Source of the DNA: Hymenolepis diminuta
Lineage: Eukaryota > Platyhelminthes > Cestoda > Cyclophyllidea > Hymenolepididae
Length of the DNA: 64,000 bases
NCBI GenBank assembly: GCA_900708905.1
Contig: CAADRB010000014.1
Span: forward strand, 972,263-1,036,262
Reading direction: 5' to 3'
Shown: piece after piece, positions 1 to 9,164 of the stretch
Numbering within the stretch: the first letter of the stretch is position 1
Layout of the letters: each line of letters opens with the position of its first letter
Translations under genes and position numbers: made by a program
Notes under the pieces: generated by a model
What the model saw: the letters and a program-made list of their open reading frames with translations, nothing else
Database searches by the model: none
What the model was told of the DNA's origin: nothing

Positions 1-690
1 ATTGTCCTTCAGGGAACTAATTCCCTTTCTAAAGGCTAAAATGGAAATAACAGCTTTTTTGAAATGAGAAAGCCAAAACCTAACTGGTACCACAACGCAA
101 ATTGGACAAGATGAAGAAAAGAGAGAAAAAGAAAGGGGGGGGGAGGAGAAATAAAATGAGAAATCGGAAGAGAAGGGAACAAGCATCAGCCCTAAACGAG
201 TGAAAGCGAGGTACTGATAGAGGCTAAAGTAGATTTAATCTAAAAGTGGTCTGTGTAACTTTACATTCCTCGCTCGTCAGATGAACAGCCAATGAGATCA
301 TTACCTGACAATAAGGACAGAGCAGAGTTATGAGTGAACAAGTGTGTACGAATAGACTACTACAGACTATATAAATTCCAACTTAACATTTGGAGTTTTT
401 TATTATTTTTCAATTAAATAAATGTTTGATTCATATACTTTTAGGAAAATTTTTCTGAATTAGCCATTTTGGAACAGTTCTTTTCTTTATTTTAGAATAA
501 TTTTGAACATAATTGTAAAAATATCATTTTAAGACTCCTTATTTTAGATTATTTAAACTATTTTTCCGAATAAGTAAGTGAATGTAAGAGTTGAAATTTA
601 TAGATATATTTCAAAAAATCCACAAACATTTCATCATGTACCCGTAAGCAAAAGCATTCCCATTTGGGAAAAAATCCCAGAAGTTCACAA
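1..690. other. Intergenic, no gene seen
   Basis: AT-rich sequence with a purine-rich patch near 110-180 (runs of G and A). No long ORF, repeat partner or RNA gene could be supported here. Confidence 0.5.
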
Positions 691-739
691 ACGCGCAAGG
701 TGCGATGTGTTGCGCACGTTCTGGTTGAGCGTCCGACAT

Positions 740-888
740 CCGCTGCTTATTGGTTCGTTCAATGTAAGCGCAAAATTCTCTACCCCCTCTCCCCCCGCCC
801 CCCTAATCAGGGATTGGTTGAGTGGATTTATAAAATAAACCATGTGTAAAACACTAGTCATATTCTAAGAGGATATTCTTAATTTTGG
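740..888 (+). promoter_or_regulatory. Promoter and putative non-coding first exon of the Sp-family gene
   Basis: Seen: inverted CCAAT boxes (ATTGG) at 749-753 and 813-817, a GC box (CCCCCCGCCCCCC) at 791-803, and a TATA element (TATAAAA) at 829-835. A good splice donor, GG|GTAAGA, starts at 889. Inference: transcription starts near 860, a short 5' UTR exon ends at 888, and intron 1 runs 889-2300 to the acceptor just before the ATG at 2303. The GC box is the kind of site Sp proteins bind, so autoregulation is possible. Confidence 0.55.
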
Positions 889-2302
889 GTAAGATATCTT
901 GCCTTAATTATAATTTATATATCTTAATGTTCCTTTTTGCCATTATAATATCGGCTAATGTGCAGTTTTGGCCATCTGGAAAGTAATGTGTTTAAATGAA
1001 ATTATTTTACGCAGTAAGATAAGTCTTGCCATCTCTCAAGTTAGATGTCAAAAGATCTATGTTTATTGGCGTACACCTACTGACGTGAACGACCAGTTGT
1101 ATCGATTAATTCTATTCTCATGATGGAGGTTCCAGAGTACCTCTTTCTAATCAAGTCAAGTGCTAGGAATATATTTCTTAAGGAGTCGGGGAAGTTTATC
1201 ACAGTATCTTGATTGAAACCAACGACACAGTCAATATATACCCACTTTAAAGGGATTATTGTATTGTGAAAGCTAACTGTTAATGCTGTATTGATTAGAT
1301 AACATAAGGCGAACAAATTGCATTTGGTTTCCAGGCTCTTATCCGGAATCTCGGGATATAATTCCAATTGATGAGAAACATTATTTCGTGTTTAAAAGTA
1401 AGCAGCCGGGGTCACTAAATATGCTCTCCATAGGCAAACATTGCAAATTCTGAGAGACACTGACCTAGATCACCCCACAGATGAACTCAGATAAACCGCC
1501 TACTTACTTTTAATAAAACTTAGATATTCTTTTCATACATTTGTTGTTGAGTCTATCTTACAAATTAACGTGTTTGTCTATCTATCTTTGTCTTTTATGC
1601 CGAATTGTGATATATTTCTCCATTAGTAGTTGTATTAATAAATCCCAAGTTCATTTAATGCAAATCTCCAAACCCATGGAAGAAAGTGTTAACAACAACC
1701 TGGGTAAAGGGAAGGCGTTCTGTCGATCAGAGTTAACCGGTACAGTTGGCCATCCACATAGCTGGATGCGCACCGATAAGTGTCGATTTCGTGACCCCTG
1801 ACATGTGGAACATACTTGTTGATCTATACACCGCCGGCACAAACTAAAAGAAAGGGCTTTTCTACCTTCCTCACGGGTAGTGATGTCAAGATAACCCAAA
1901 TTTCGGCCACCCCTTTATTAATTAGCATTAATTAGTGCGATTGGATCGATGGTTCTTGATTCAGTCACGTCTTCAGTTTTCCGAGTACTTCTGATAGAAT
2001 ATAACAATTTCTGTTGTTATTCTTCTTGAAAACAATAAAAAGCATAAGGAGTTCCAGAATTCAATGTTTAGGACTTTTCGTTACTCCCTTGGCAAAATAT
2101 TTACGTTTCTCGGTTTTTCTTGTTATCAAACGGTATTTGTTTTCATTACAGTATTGATATTGAAATGAAACTACAAATAAATTAAAAATTTTTAACCAAA
2201 ATTAAAATACGTTTGCGAATAATTCATCACCGCTCAAAGATATTTCTTTCACTGCAGTTACAGTTTCATTACAGTAATAAAACTAATTTTTTAATTTCAG
2301 AT

Positions 2303-3253
2303 ATGGAAAGAATATTCCAATCTTTAAGTCTGGAAGAAAGTGTCGCCCAGCTGCCAACTGCATTTATCCATGAAGAAAGATCGACTTCAGTCCCATCAAC
2401 AAATGATTTCTGGAGTAGTTGTGAATTTCTAGCTCTCCAATCACGAACTCTTGCACTTCTCAATAATTCAGTTCCAAATGCGCCTTCCCTGTTATCTCAA
2501 ATCCCTCTTTTATTGACTAATAAGCTTCTATCAAATGATCGACTTTCGATGCCACATCCTTTGCCAATCCTACCCACACTTTCTTCTCCTTCTCATCCAA
2601 ATACGACAACCACACAGTCACGAAAATTCCCCTCTTGGATGATTCCAAAGAGAGAAAAAGTGAAGGAGATCTTGAAAGAACCTATTCATTCTCCCCCACT
2701 TGAATCAGAGCTCGAATTTCTCCAGAAACTACCTCATCTTCTTCTCCCCCAATCAGTCCGTGAGAGCGCAAACGGATTAGCTGCAACAATGCCGGATGCA
2801 GCCCATAAATGCCACAAATGTATGTGCTCTCTGTGTCTTGTTGCAGTGTTTGGCCAGTTAATTCAGACAGTGCCTCAAAAACTTCACTTTTGTTGGATTT
2901 GTTGTAAGCTCTACGGTAAAACTAGTCATTTATCTGCTCATCTACGAAACCACAGTAATACCAGGCCGTATAAGTGTAATTTCTTTAATTGCACTAAGGC
3001 TTTCACTAGATCAGATGAACTTCAACGGCATATTAGAACTCACACGGGAGAGAAGAGGTTCCAATGTCAGGAATGTGGAAAGGGTTTTACTAGGAGTGAT
3101 CATCTGAACAAACATCGGAAAACGCACAGACCTCCATCTTCAGCATCAGGCGAATCTAGTGAAAGTGATTTCCAAAAGGACAATGGAGTGCCGATGGAGA
3201 GAATGTTCCCCAGTTTTGTTGAAAATGATGATATTACACTTGCGATGCGGTGA
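2303..3253 (+). CDS. Sp-family C2H2 zinc-finger transcription factor
   Basis: Nuclear DNA-binding regulator of 316 aa. The start is the ATG two bases after a strong acceptor (TTAATTTCAG, ending at 2300), so upstream in-frame codons are intron. Three C-terminal C2H2 fingers are visible: finger 1 C197-x2-C200-x12-H213-x3-H217, finger 2 C225-x4-C230-x12-H243-x3-H247, finger 3 C255-x2-C258-x12-H271-x3-H275. The recognition helices KTSHLSA, RSDELQR and RSDHLNK are the Sp-family set that reads GC boxes. A degenerate buttonhead box, C173-x-C175-x2-C178, sits before the fingers, which separates Sp from KLF proteins. The N-terminal 160 residues are rich in Ser, Pro and Leu, as in activation regions. 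Finger 1 has two residues between its cysteines where Sp proteins usually have four, plus an extra Cys201. The subgroup (Sp1-4 or Sp5-9) cannot be set. All coding sequence lies in one exon; a polyadenylation candidate AATAAA is at 3620-3625. Confidence 0.92.
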   Translation: MERIFQSLSLEESVAQLPTAFIHEERSTSVPSTNDFWSSCEFLALQSRTLALLNNSVPNAPSLLSQIPLLLTNKLLSNDRLSMPHPLPILPTLSSPSHPNTTTTQSRKFPSWMIPKREKVKEILKEPIHSPPLESELEFLQKLPHLLLPQSVRESANGLAATMPDAAHKCHKCMCSLCLVAVFGQLIQTVPQKLHFCWICCKLYGKTSHLSAHLRNHSNTRPYKCNFFNCTKAFTRSDELQRHIRTHTGEKRFQCQECGKGFTRSDHLNKHRKTHRPPSSASGESSESDFQKDNGVPMERMFPSFVENDDITLAMR

Positions 3254-3960
3254 CAGGGATTAAAAGAGAGAATATGCTATACTTCTGTATCTTTTTGTAC
3301 ATACCACAACTCCTAATTCGTTAATATATATACGATTTCGTTTTTACGTAAATGCTACTTATATTCGTTAAGTAACACTACTGTAAGAATTAGTGAAAAG
3401 GGTCGGGTAGCATACAGGTTCCGTTGAATAATCGATTAAAAATAATAATATAAATTTACGTCACCAACTAGTGTGCTTTAAAAATAGCATTGCTTCCTGA
3501 AACAGGTAGTCTAAGAACTAGTTTCGTAAAATCAAGTCTGTCTCCATTCATTTCAAATTGTTAGAATAGTTAATATTTGACAATTGATTTAATGCTATTT
3601 GGGTTAAATCATTTGAAAGAATAAAGGAAAATGAAATACGGGGACTCGCATAAGTTCTAAATACTAATTCCATCAAAGAGAACTTGAGTTGACAATTGAA
3701 ATTCTGGACTCTCTCTCTCTCGAATAAAAACATCTCTGAGCCACAAAGCCGTTAGAAGTTGGCCCACAACCTGGCAAGCCAAACGGAAACACACGCTGCA
3801 CGCAAAGTAGACCAATAGAAAAATTGAACTAAGAGTTTTCCGTAGCTATTGGCTGTATCAAGTTCTATAGTCATCGGTCGCTACCGCTCTTGACGGAGAC
3901 AGCATGGCTGCTTCCTCTCGCCATATATACTCTATGCTTATTAGTCTCTATTTTCATCTT
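3254..3960. other. 3' flank of the Sp-family gene
   Basis: Probable 3' UTR with AATAAA at 3620-3625, followed by a CT microsatellite around 3711-3721. From 3740 to 3905 the sequence is GC-richer than its surroundings and leads into a dispersed repeat. No coding sequence supported. Confidence 0.4.
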
Positions 3961-3967
3961 TCATTCT

Positions 3968-4150
3968 ACATTATAGACTTTGTGCCCCTTTCATTTTTGC
4001 TCGCCTTATGTATATGGTGTGCCTTAATAAAGATCTATTTAGACAACGCTTTCTACATCTCACATTCTCTTGATCAGTCGGTTGTGAAATTCACTGAATG
4101 TTCACCGATGAGTGGCAAAACTGCGACCTCCGACTTGACATACGTGTGCC
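3968..4150 (+). repeat. Dispersed repeat family B, copy 1
   Basis: Resembles 51356-51520: both carry a TTATAGACTTT block, then (C)TTGCC/CTCGCCTTA, then an ATAAAGATCTATTTAGA / ATTAAAATCTATTTAGA block, and end near GCAAAACTG. The sequence holds an AATAAA (4025-4030). Class is uncertain; the second copy lies beside LTR-element-like features, so it may be part of an LTR retrotransposon. Confidence 0.55.
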
Positions 4151-4230
4151 TCAACCACTACTCCACTTGTACACTTATCTTATTCCTATTATTCCTTACT
4201 AAGGAAATGTATCATTGACATATACTCCAC

Positions 4231-5469
4231 TAGAACATGTCGATTAACTGTAACGATTATCTCAGTGTTTAGCATTGGAATTGAGTTTTTCATGAAACCA
4301 TTTGAAATATGCTTCGAAATTAGTATAAGCTTTATTAAGGCACGAAGGCATCCTGTAGATACGTGCCACTTTAATTTATCTAGAACAAATTTTGTTGTTA
4401 AATTAGATAATGGATTAGTCCAAATGCATAAAAAGGTTAGGAAGTTAATCAGCTAACCACAATTCGGAGTAGAATAAGAACAAATGTTTACAGATGGTTA
4501 TGAGCGAAATAAGCAATTAATGAAACTTCGCTCATTTGACATCTCTTCCATGTTTTCAAAAGCTGATCTTAGTGGATTTCGACTTCTTTCAGATTCCTTC
4601 AAAACGTAGATATTATTTGGCTATCTTCGATCACTAATACAGTCTGAGTTAACTATTCCTTCAAGTCATTTATGGCTTGGTCCTTATTTCAAAACTTTCC
4701 GTTCATCGCACTTGCTTTTCCCAATTCCGTGACTTCTCCTTCTATTAATATGTTTTTTCTTAGATTTCTAGCTGCAGGACTGACTGCTCCTTGCCTTCTG
4801 TTACTGCAAATATTCACACCAAATTCTCTACTTTTCTGTCTTCTCTGTCATATAGATAGAAGCTTGGAAGAGCAGCAGCTTAGCACTAGTTACCTCTAAC
4901 ATGTAATATTTTTTTCTCAATAAGCCTTCATGTCAACAACTATTCAACATACATGTGATCTTACTGAACTCTTGGTCATCTCGCTCAGAAAAGACTATCG
5001 TACTATGTTAGCCTTAATAAGATCATTAGTTCTATGAAAGAATAAGTAGCTTACTTTGGCCTAGCTCCTAGAGCAGTTTTACTAACGGATTTGAGCTACT
5101 TTAGACAACTGAAGTGAACAATTTCCCAGTGTCATCAAAACGTAATCAGTTGGTTAAACTTATTTGTATTAGCAACACGAAAACCTAATCCCGAGAGAGC
5201 ATAGCATTCCTCAGAGAGATGTATAAAATAATTCAAAATAATATAACCCACTTTCTGTTCATTAAAACATTCTTTCGACCCAACTATAACTTAACGCGAA
5301 AGTAATACTCTATCCCCTACCAAATTAAGAGGACATATGGTAACGGAAATCTCCTCAAATCCCATCACTTTCCAGAAACGTACCACTTAGATTTACCTCG
5401 TAAAACCACATGATATTAGACACCGAAAACAGACTTTTTTTAAAAATGTCGTAAATGGACAGAAGTAAA
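4231..5469. other. Intergenic between the Sp-family gene and the ALG2 3' end
   Basis: AT-rich. Short ORFs at 4265-4456 and 4672-4899 have no recognisable domain and no splice context. Nothing else supported. Confidence 0.45.
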
Positions 5470-5475
5470 TTTATT
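5470..5475 (-). terminator. ALG2: ALG2 polyadenylation signal
   Basis: On the minus strand, AATAAA begins 13 bases after the ALG2 stop codon (5489-5491). This implies a very short 3' UTR. Confidence 0.7.
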
Positions 5476-5488
5476 AAATATAAAGAAA

Positions 5489-7095
5489 TCACATATTATT
5501 GTCGTCATCAAGGGTTATAGCCTCCTCAATAATTCGAGTGAATTGTTTCCTAAAAGCCCTTACAGAAAAGTTTTCTTCCACATGCTCATGACTTGCTTTT
5601 CCCATTGTTGCTAAAAGCTCAGGATCATTGATAAACCTAAAATAACGAAATAAAGCCGATAAAACTGGCTTTAATAACAATAATACACCAAAACCCAGTT
5701 TATACAATTTACTTGGACATGTGTTCCGCAATTATTGGTGAAATTTCCTCATTTTCAAAATGCCCACTAGAAGGAATAGAGCAGAGGAAACCGGTCTTCT
5801 GGTTGACAACCGTCTCTCTTGGTCCTCCAGCATCAATTCCAATAACTGGACGTCCAAGAAACATGGCCTCAAGCGGTACTATTCCAAAATGCTCAAACGC
5901 AGGAGTGTATATGAGACATGTACATGCTGCAATCAACAAGCTCTTGGTATCCGACGGGACAGAACGCAAAAGAATTGACTGTTCTGTGATCTAAAGCAAA
6001 ACAACCAATGGCGAAAAGTACCCCGCCGAGTTAAGTTGTTTGGTTATGGAATTAGTTAATCGATAATAGCTAACTAATAAGCAACAAACCTTCAGGTCAG
6101 CCAATAGCTGTTTGAGCTCCTCGTAATATTCTACGTTTTCGCACACTCGATCATCATATCCACCTGCGTGGATTACATAAACTTCCGAAGGAGATACTGA
6201 AGAATTTCTCACCAATTTTGACCAGTTTTCTTTCAAATAAGCTATAAAACAACGGCACTTTCATTATCCAAAAAAGAAGTGGTAAATAAATTTGGAAGAA
6301 AAAGAGAATTTACCAAAAGACTCAAAAGCCAATTCAACATTCTTCTTCTTTTCATAACGATTAATAGAAAGGAAGATCATCTTTGGTTGAACACCAATAA
6401 CATCTGAAAGACACTTGATGGCTTTCTGGACATCCGGCAAATTATACGATTTTGTATCTGGTCCTTCAGTTACATCAGAGGGCAAGACCAAATTGTCTGT
6501 ATTTGGAACAGGATATAAGACCTGCAAATCACGGTCTCTGAGGGAAGGAAATGTTTGCTTGAATATACTGCCAGTGAAATGGCTATTCACAACGATTGCA
6601 TTAGCTTGATCAGTTGAAAACTCCTCTAAGAAATCGAGAGGATACCGGTAGATTTTTCGGAAGAAGGAATCATGGCGGGATAATAGCAAATCGGGAAAAT
6701 GTCCGTAAAATATTGTCTAAAAACTCCTATATAGGAATAATATTTACCCTGAAACCACACAAACGTAGTATTATCAAGGGAGCTGAAACTTGGTCAACAC
6801 AAACTAACTGCGTTGAGCCACGTCGGGCGAATGCAATCCAAATGGCGGTAAGAATCATTTTAAGAAAAGCGAAGATTGCAATGAAGTATCCCATTATACT
6901 ACGGGGTAAGTATTGACAAACCGTAGTTATTTTGAGGGAACCATCTACGGTTTCCTCGAATGCGTGTTTTGGATCGTGATAATTTGTAACTATTTCAACA
7001 TCATAACCACTAGATTTTGCGGCCAATGCTGCGTCAACGATGGCTCGCTCAGCTCCTCCAATGCCCAAATCAGGATGTAGGAATATTATTGACAT
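5489..7095 (-). CDS. ALG2: ALG2-type alpha-1,3/1,6-mannosyltransferase, five exons
   Basis: ER-membrane GDP-mannose transferase that adds the second and third mannoses to the dolichol-linked oligosaccharide for N-glycosylation. Exons (minus strand): 7095-6748, 6716-6314, 6241-6090, 5990-5713, 5636-5489; frames join exactly to give 442 aa. Introns are 31, 72, 99 and 76 nt, all GT-AG. Seen: the N-terminal HPDLGIGGAER motif (residues 7-17), a hydrophobic segment at about 67-91 that could anchor the protein, FYGHFPDLLL near residue 119, SINRYEKKKN in exon 2, AGGYDDRVCENVEYYEEL in exon 3, and the GT4 EX7E motif from E334 to E342 (EHFGIVPLE). These match ALG2 specifically within GT4. Length is close to the human enzyme (416 aa). 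The reading frame is open upstream of the chosen ATG as far as an acceptor (exon edge 7117), so an upstream coding exon or SL trans-splicing is possible. Confidence 0.95.
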
Positions 7096-7272
7096 ATGGC
7101 AATCCTTTGATGAAGACCTAAATTAATAATTCAGAATCAATCAAACCGCACCCCAAAACCTCAACTATTGCGCCTCTAGATTAGATTATTCTAGATTTAG
7201 GTGTATTTTGTAAAACGAAAATCATTTTATATTTCGGCATAAAATTATTCAAAAATGCAACAAAAATAGTTT

Positions 7273-7278
7273 TTTATT
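7273..7278 (-). terminator. Polyadenylation signal candidate downstream of the small ORF
   Basis: AATAAA on the minus strand, about 80 bases after the stop of the 59-aa ORF (7358) and about 155 bases before the ALG2 acceptor at 7118-7119. It would separate the two transcripts. Confidence 0.4.
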
Positions 7279-7357
7279 AATTGCAGCAATTTGGGCCTTA
7301 GCATTTAATAAAACACTACATATTCGCGTTGAGTTTGATTAAATAGTTTAAGAAATT

Positions 7358-7537
7358 TCATAAACCAGAACCGAAAACAATTTCATCTTTGTAATCAACA
7401 CCAAATATGTCCTTAAAGGCTTTTACAATTAATTTATCCTTTTTAAGTGCCGATAATTGACAAGTGGAAAATATAAGCCGTCCATGTACAGTGTTTATTA
7501 TATTAAATCTGTTCGATATCACCTGATAATAAAGCAT
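7358..7537 (-). CDS. Small ORF (59 aa) upstream of ALG2, unrecognised
   Basis: I do not recognise this protein. From the ATG at 7537 it begins MLYYQVISNRFNIIN, which is basic/hydrophobic and could be a mitochondrial targeting sequence. It ends with an acidic and aromatic stretch (FGVDYKDEIVFGSGL). Sixty codons including the stop, with varied, protein-like composition. It is on the ALG2 strand, and an AATAAA follows. The upstream flank (7560-7625) is GC-richer and carries CCAAT/ATTGG elements, so it may be a promoter. An acceptor-like TTTATTATCAG inside the ORF means it could instead be the last exon of a longer gene. It may also be chance. Confidence 0.35.
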   Translation of the reverse strand: MLYYQVISNRFNIINTVHGRLIFSTCQLSALKKDKLIVKAFKDIFGVDYKDEIVFGSGL

Positions 7538-7560
7538 GCACTGCAAATTATCATACTACG

Positions 7561-8413
7561 ACTTCTCCAGACTGCGAGTGCAGCCGCCTTTCTGTTTTTG
7601 TCAACCAATCAATTGGAATACCCTATTTAAATTGATGACATTCCGTTCATTTCTTATCTTCCATATTATTTTAAGCAATTAAATGCCTACCAGCATAGAA
7701 CTCTATCAAATACTATCGCATAAACAAGCAGATATTACAATCAAATATAAAAGCAATTGATAACATATTTTCTCCCATCCTTCAATCAACAATCCTATGC
7801 AATTTTGCAAATATGATGTAGAAATTGCTGAACTAATTAAGTTTCATGGTAAAAATATAATAAATATAGATAAATATAACAAATAACTTCTCCACAATAT
7901 CTGCTTGACGTGCAATCTACATTATATTCATTATGTCAGATCCCTGAATTAAACTTTCTTTGTTAATTGGATTGATAATGGGCGTGGTACAATCGATTAA
8001 ATTAAATAATTGCACAGGCTCTTTCTCGAATTCGGTTCCAAATATCCAGACGTCGGCATAATTGCCACTGAGTGTAGGCACAAGTCAACGTCTTATTTTG
8101 TATTGATATACTCAAAGTGGATGTCCAGATTATTTTGTTCCATCTCACATATCTCAATATCGAACCTGTCTTATCTTTTCTCTACCTAGTTAACCGACGT
8201 TCATTTTTCCCAGAGATTTAAATTAACTTCAACATAATAGATTCTAATGATAGACGATCGAGGATGTTGGTAATGAGACATCTAAAAAGAAATCGAAATA
8301 TATCTACAACTGTTGAAGCGGTCGCTTACTACGAGAGGACGCCCTTTGAGACAAGATTTCACCTAACGATACATTATAAACTTACCAATTAATGAGTTCG
8401 CCTTTAAATTTAC
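7561..8413. other. Intergenic
   Basis: GC-richer, promoter-like flank at 7560-7625 for a minus-strand gene, then AT-rich sequence. No coding exon recognised. Confidence 0.4.
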
Positions 8414-8715
8414 TGCATATAAGAAAATAATATTTTCCATAACAATAATTTATATATATAAGATTCTTTATTTCCCACATTTTAACTCCTGCTTCTTTTA
8501 ATTCCGTTATTCAAACGGTTTATTTACATTACAGTTGTAAATGGAGCATAATATAAATTCACCTACCGATACCAGGAAGTGCGCCCTTATTTTGATATGG
8601 TGGTTCTGATTGTTTTATATTATAGTGTTGTCGGTCGGTACTTGTAACTAGTGTAATGTCTCAGGGAATCTAAGAGTTGGTTATGGTATCCTATGGAAAA
8701 GGGCAGATTATAATT
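8414..8715 (+). repeat. Solo LTR, family A (degraded)
   Basis: Shares its whole length with the LTRs at 24686-24990 and 35088-35392: TGCATATAAGAA start, AAGATTCTTTATT block, GCATAATATAAAT block, GTTGTCGG block, TTGTAACTAGTGTAATGTCT block, and an end near AGATTATAA. The final CA is changed to TT and no target-site duplication is evident, so this is an older copy. Adjacent sequence at 8014-8413 does not resemble the internal region at 23-24.7 kb. Confidence 0.8.
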
Positions 8716-9164
8716 CTAATCGTTTTAACTCCTCTCATAATGACCATCCAACTGATTGTTTCAATTGTTCCCATTTACTCCCAATGAAAAACCACAATCC
8801 AGTTACCGAAACCGTTTTAATTTATTTGTCCTTTTATATCATATACGAGTAAAAATCCTGTTCCATCAATTATTTCTAATGTGAATAATATAGATATGAG
8901 ATACCACGACATAAGAAATGATTAGTTCACATATAACATTACATCACATGTTAGATCGTAAGACACTATTCCTAAAATCGGTGCACACACAAAACGCCAA
9001 CTTGTATATAGAGTATACTGTATTATAAAATTTGCACTCTGAGCAATATTAAATAACAGCAATAGTCTTAAATAATGTAAAGGAAGACCTCCTGCTACGT
9101 ATTAGTAGTAGTTGGATTTACAATAGTAATTTAAAATAGTAAACAGCCGGGGAAGAGGGAATGA

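Noticed and set aside
578..849. Two overlapping ORFs in the Sp promoter region
   Set aside because: They cover the CCAAT, GC and TATA elements, lack domains, and the second has no link to the coding exon.
1077..1367. Minus-strand ORF of 96 aa
   Set aside because: Within the probable intron of the Sp gene; no domain, no splice context and no known similarity.
3904..4218. 104-aa ORF
   Set aside because: Lies across a dispersed repeat (family B) and contains its AATAAA; composition is not protein-like.
5713..5994. Plus-strand ORFs opposite ALG2
   Set aside because: Shadows of ALG2 exon 4 on the other strand.
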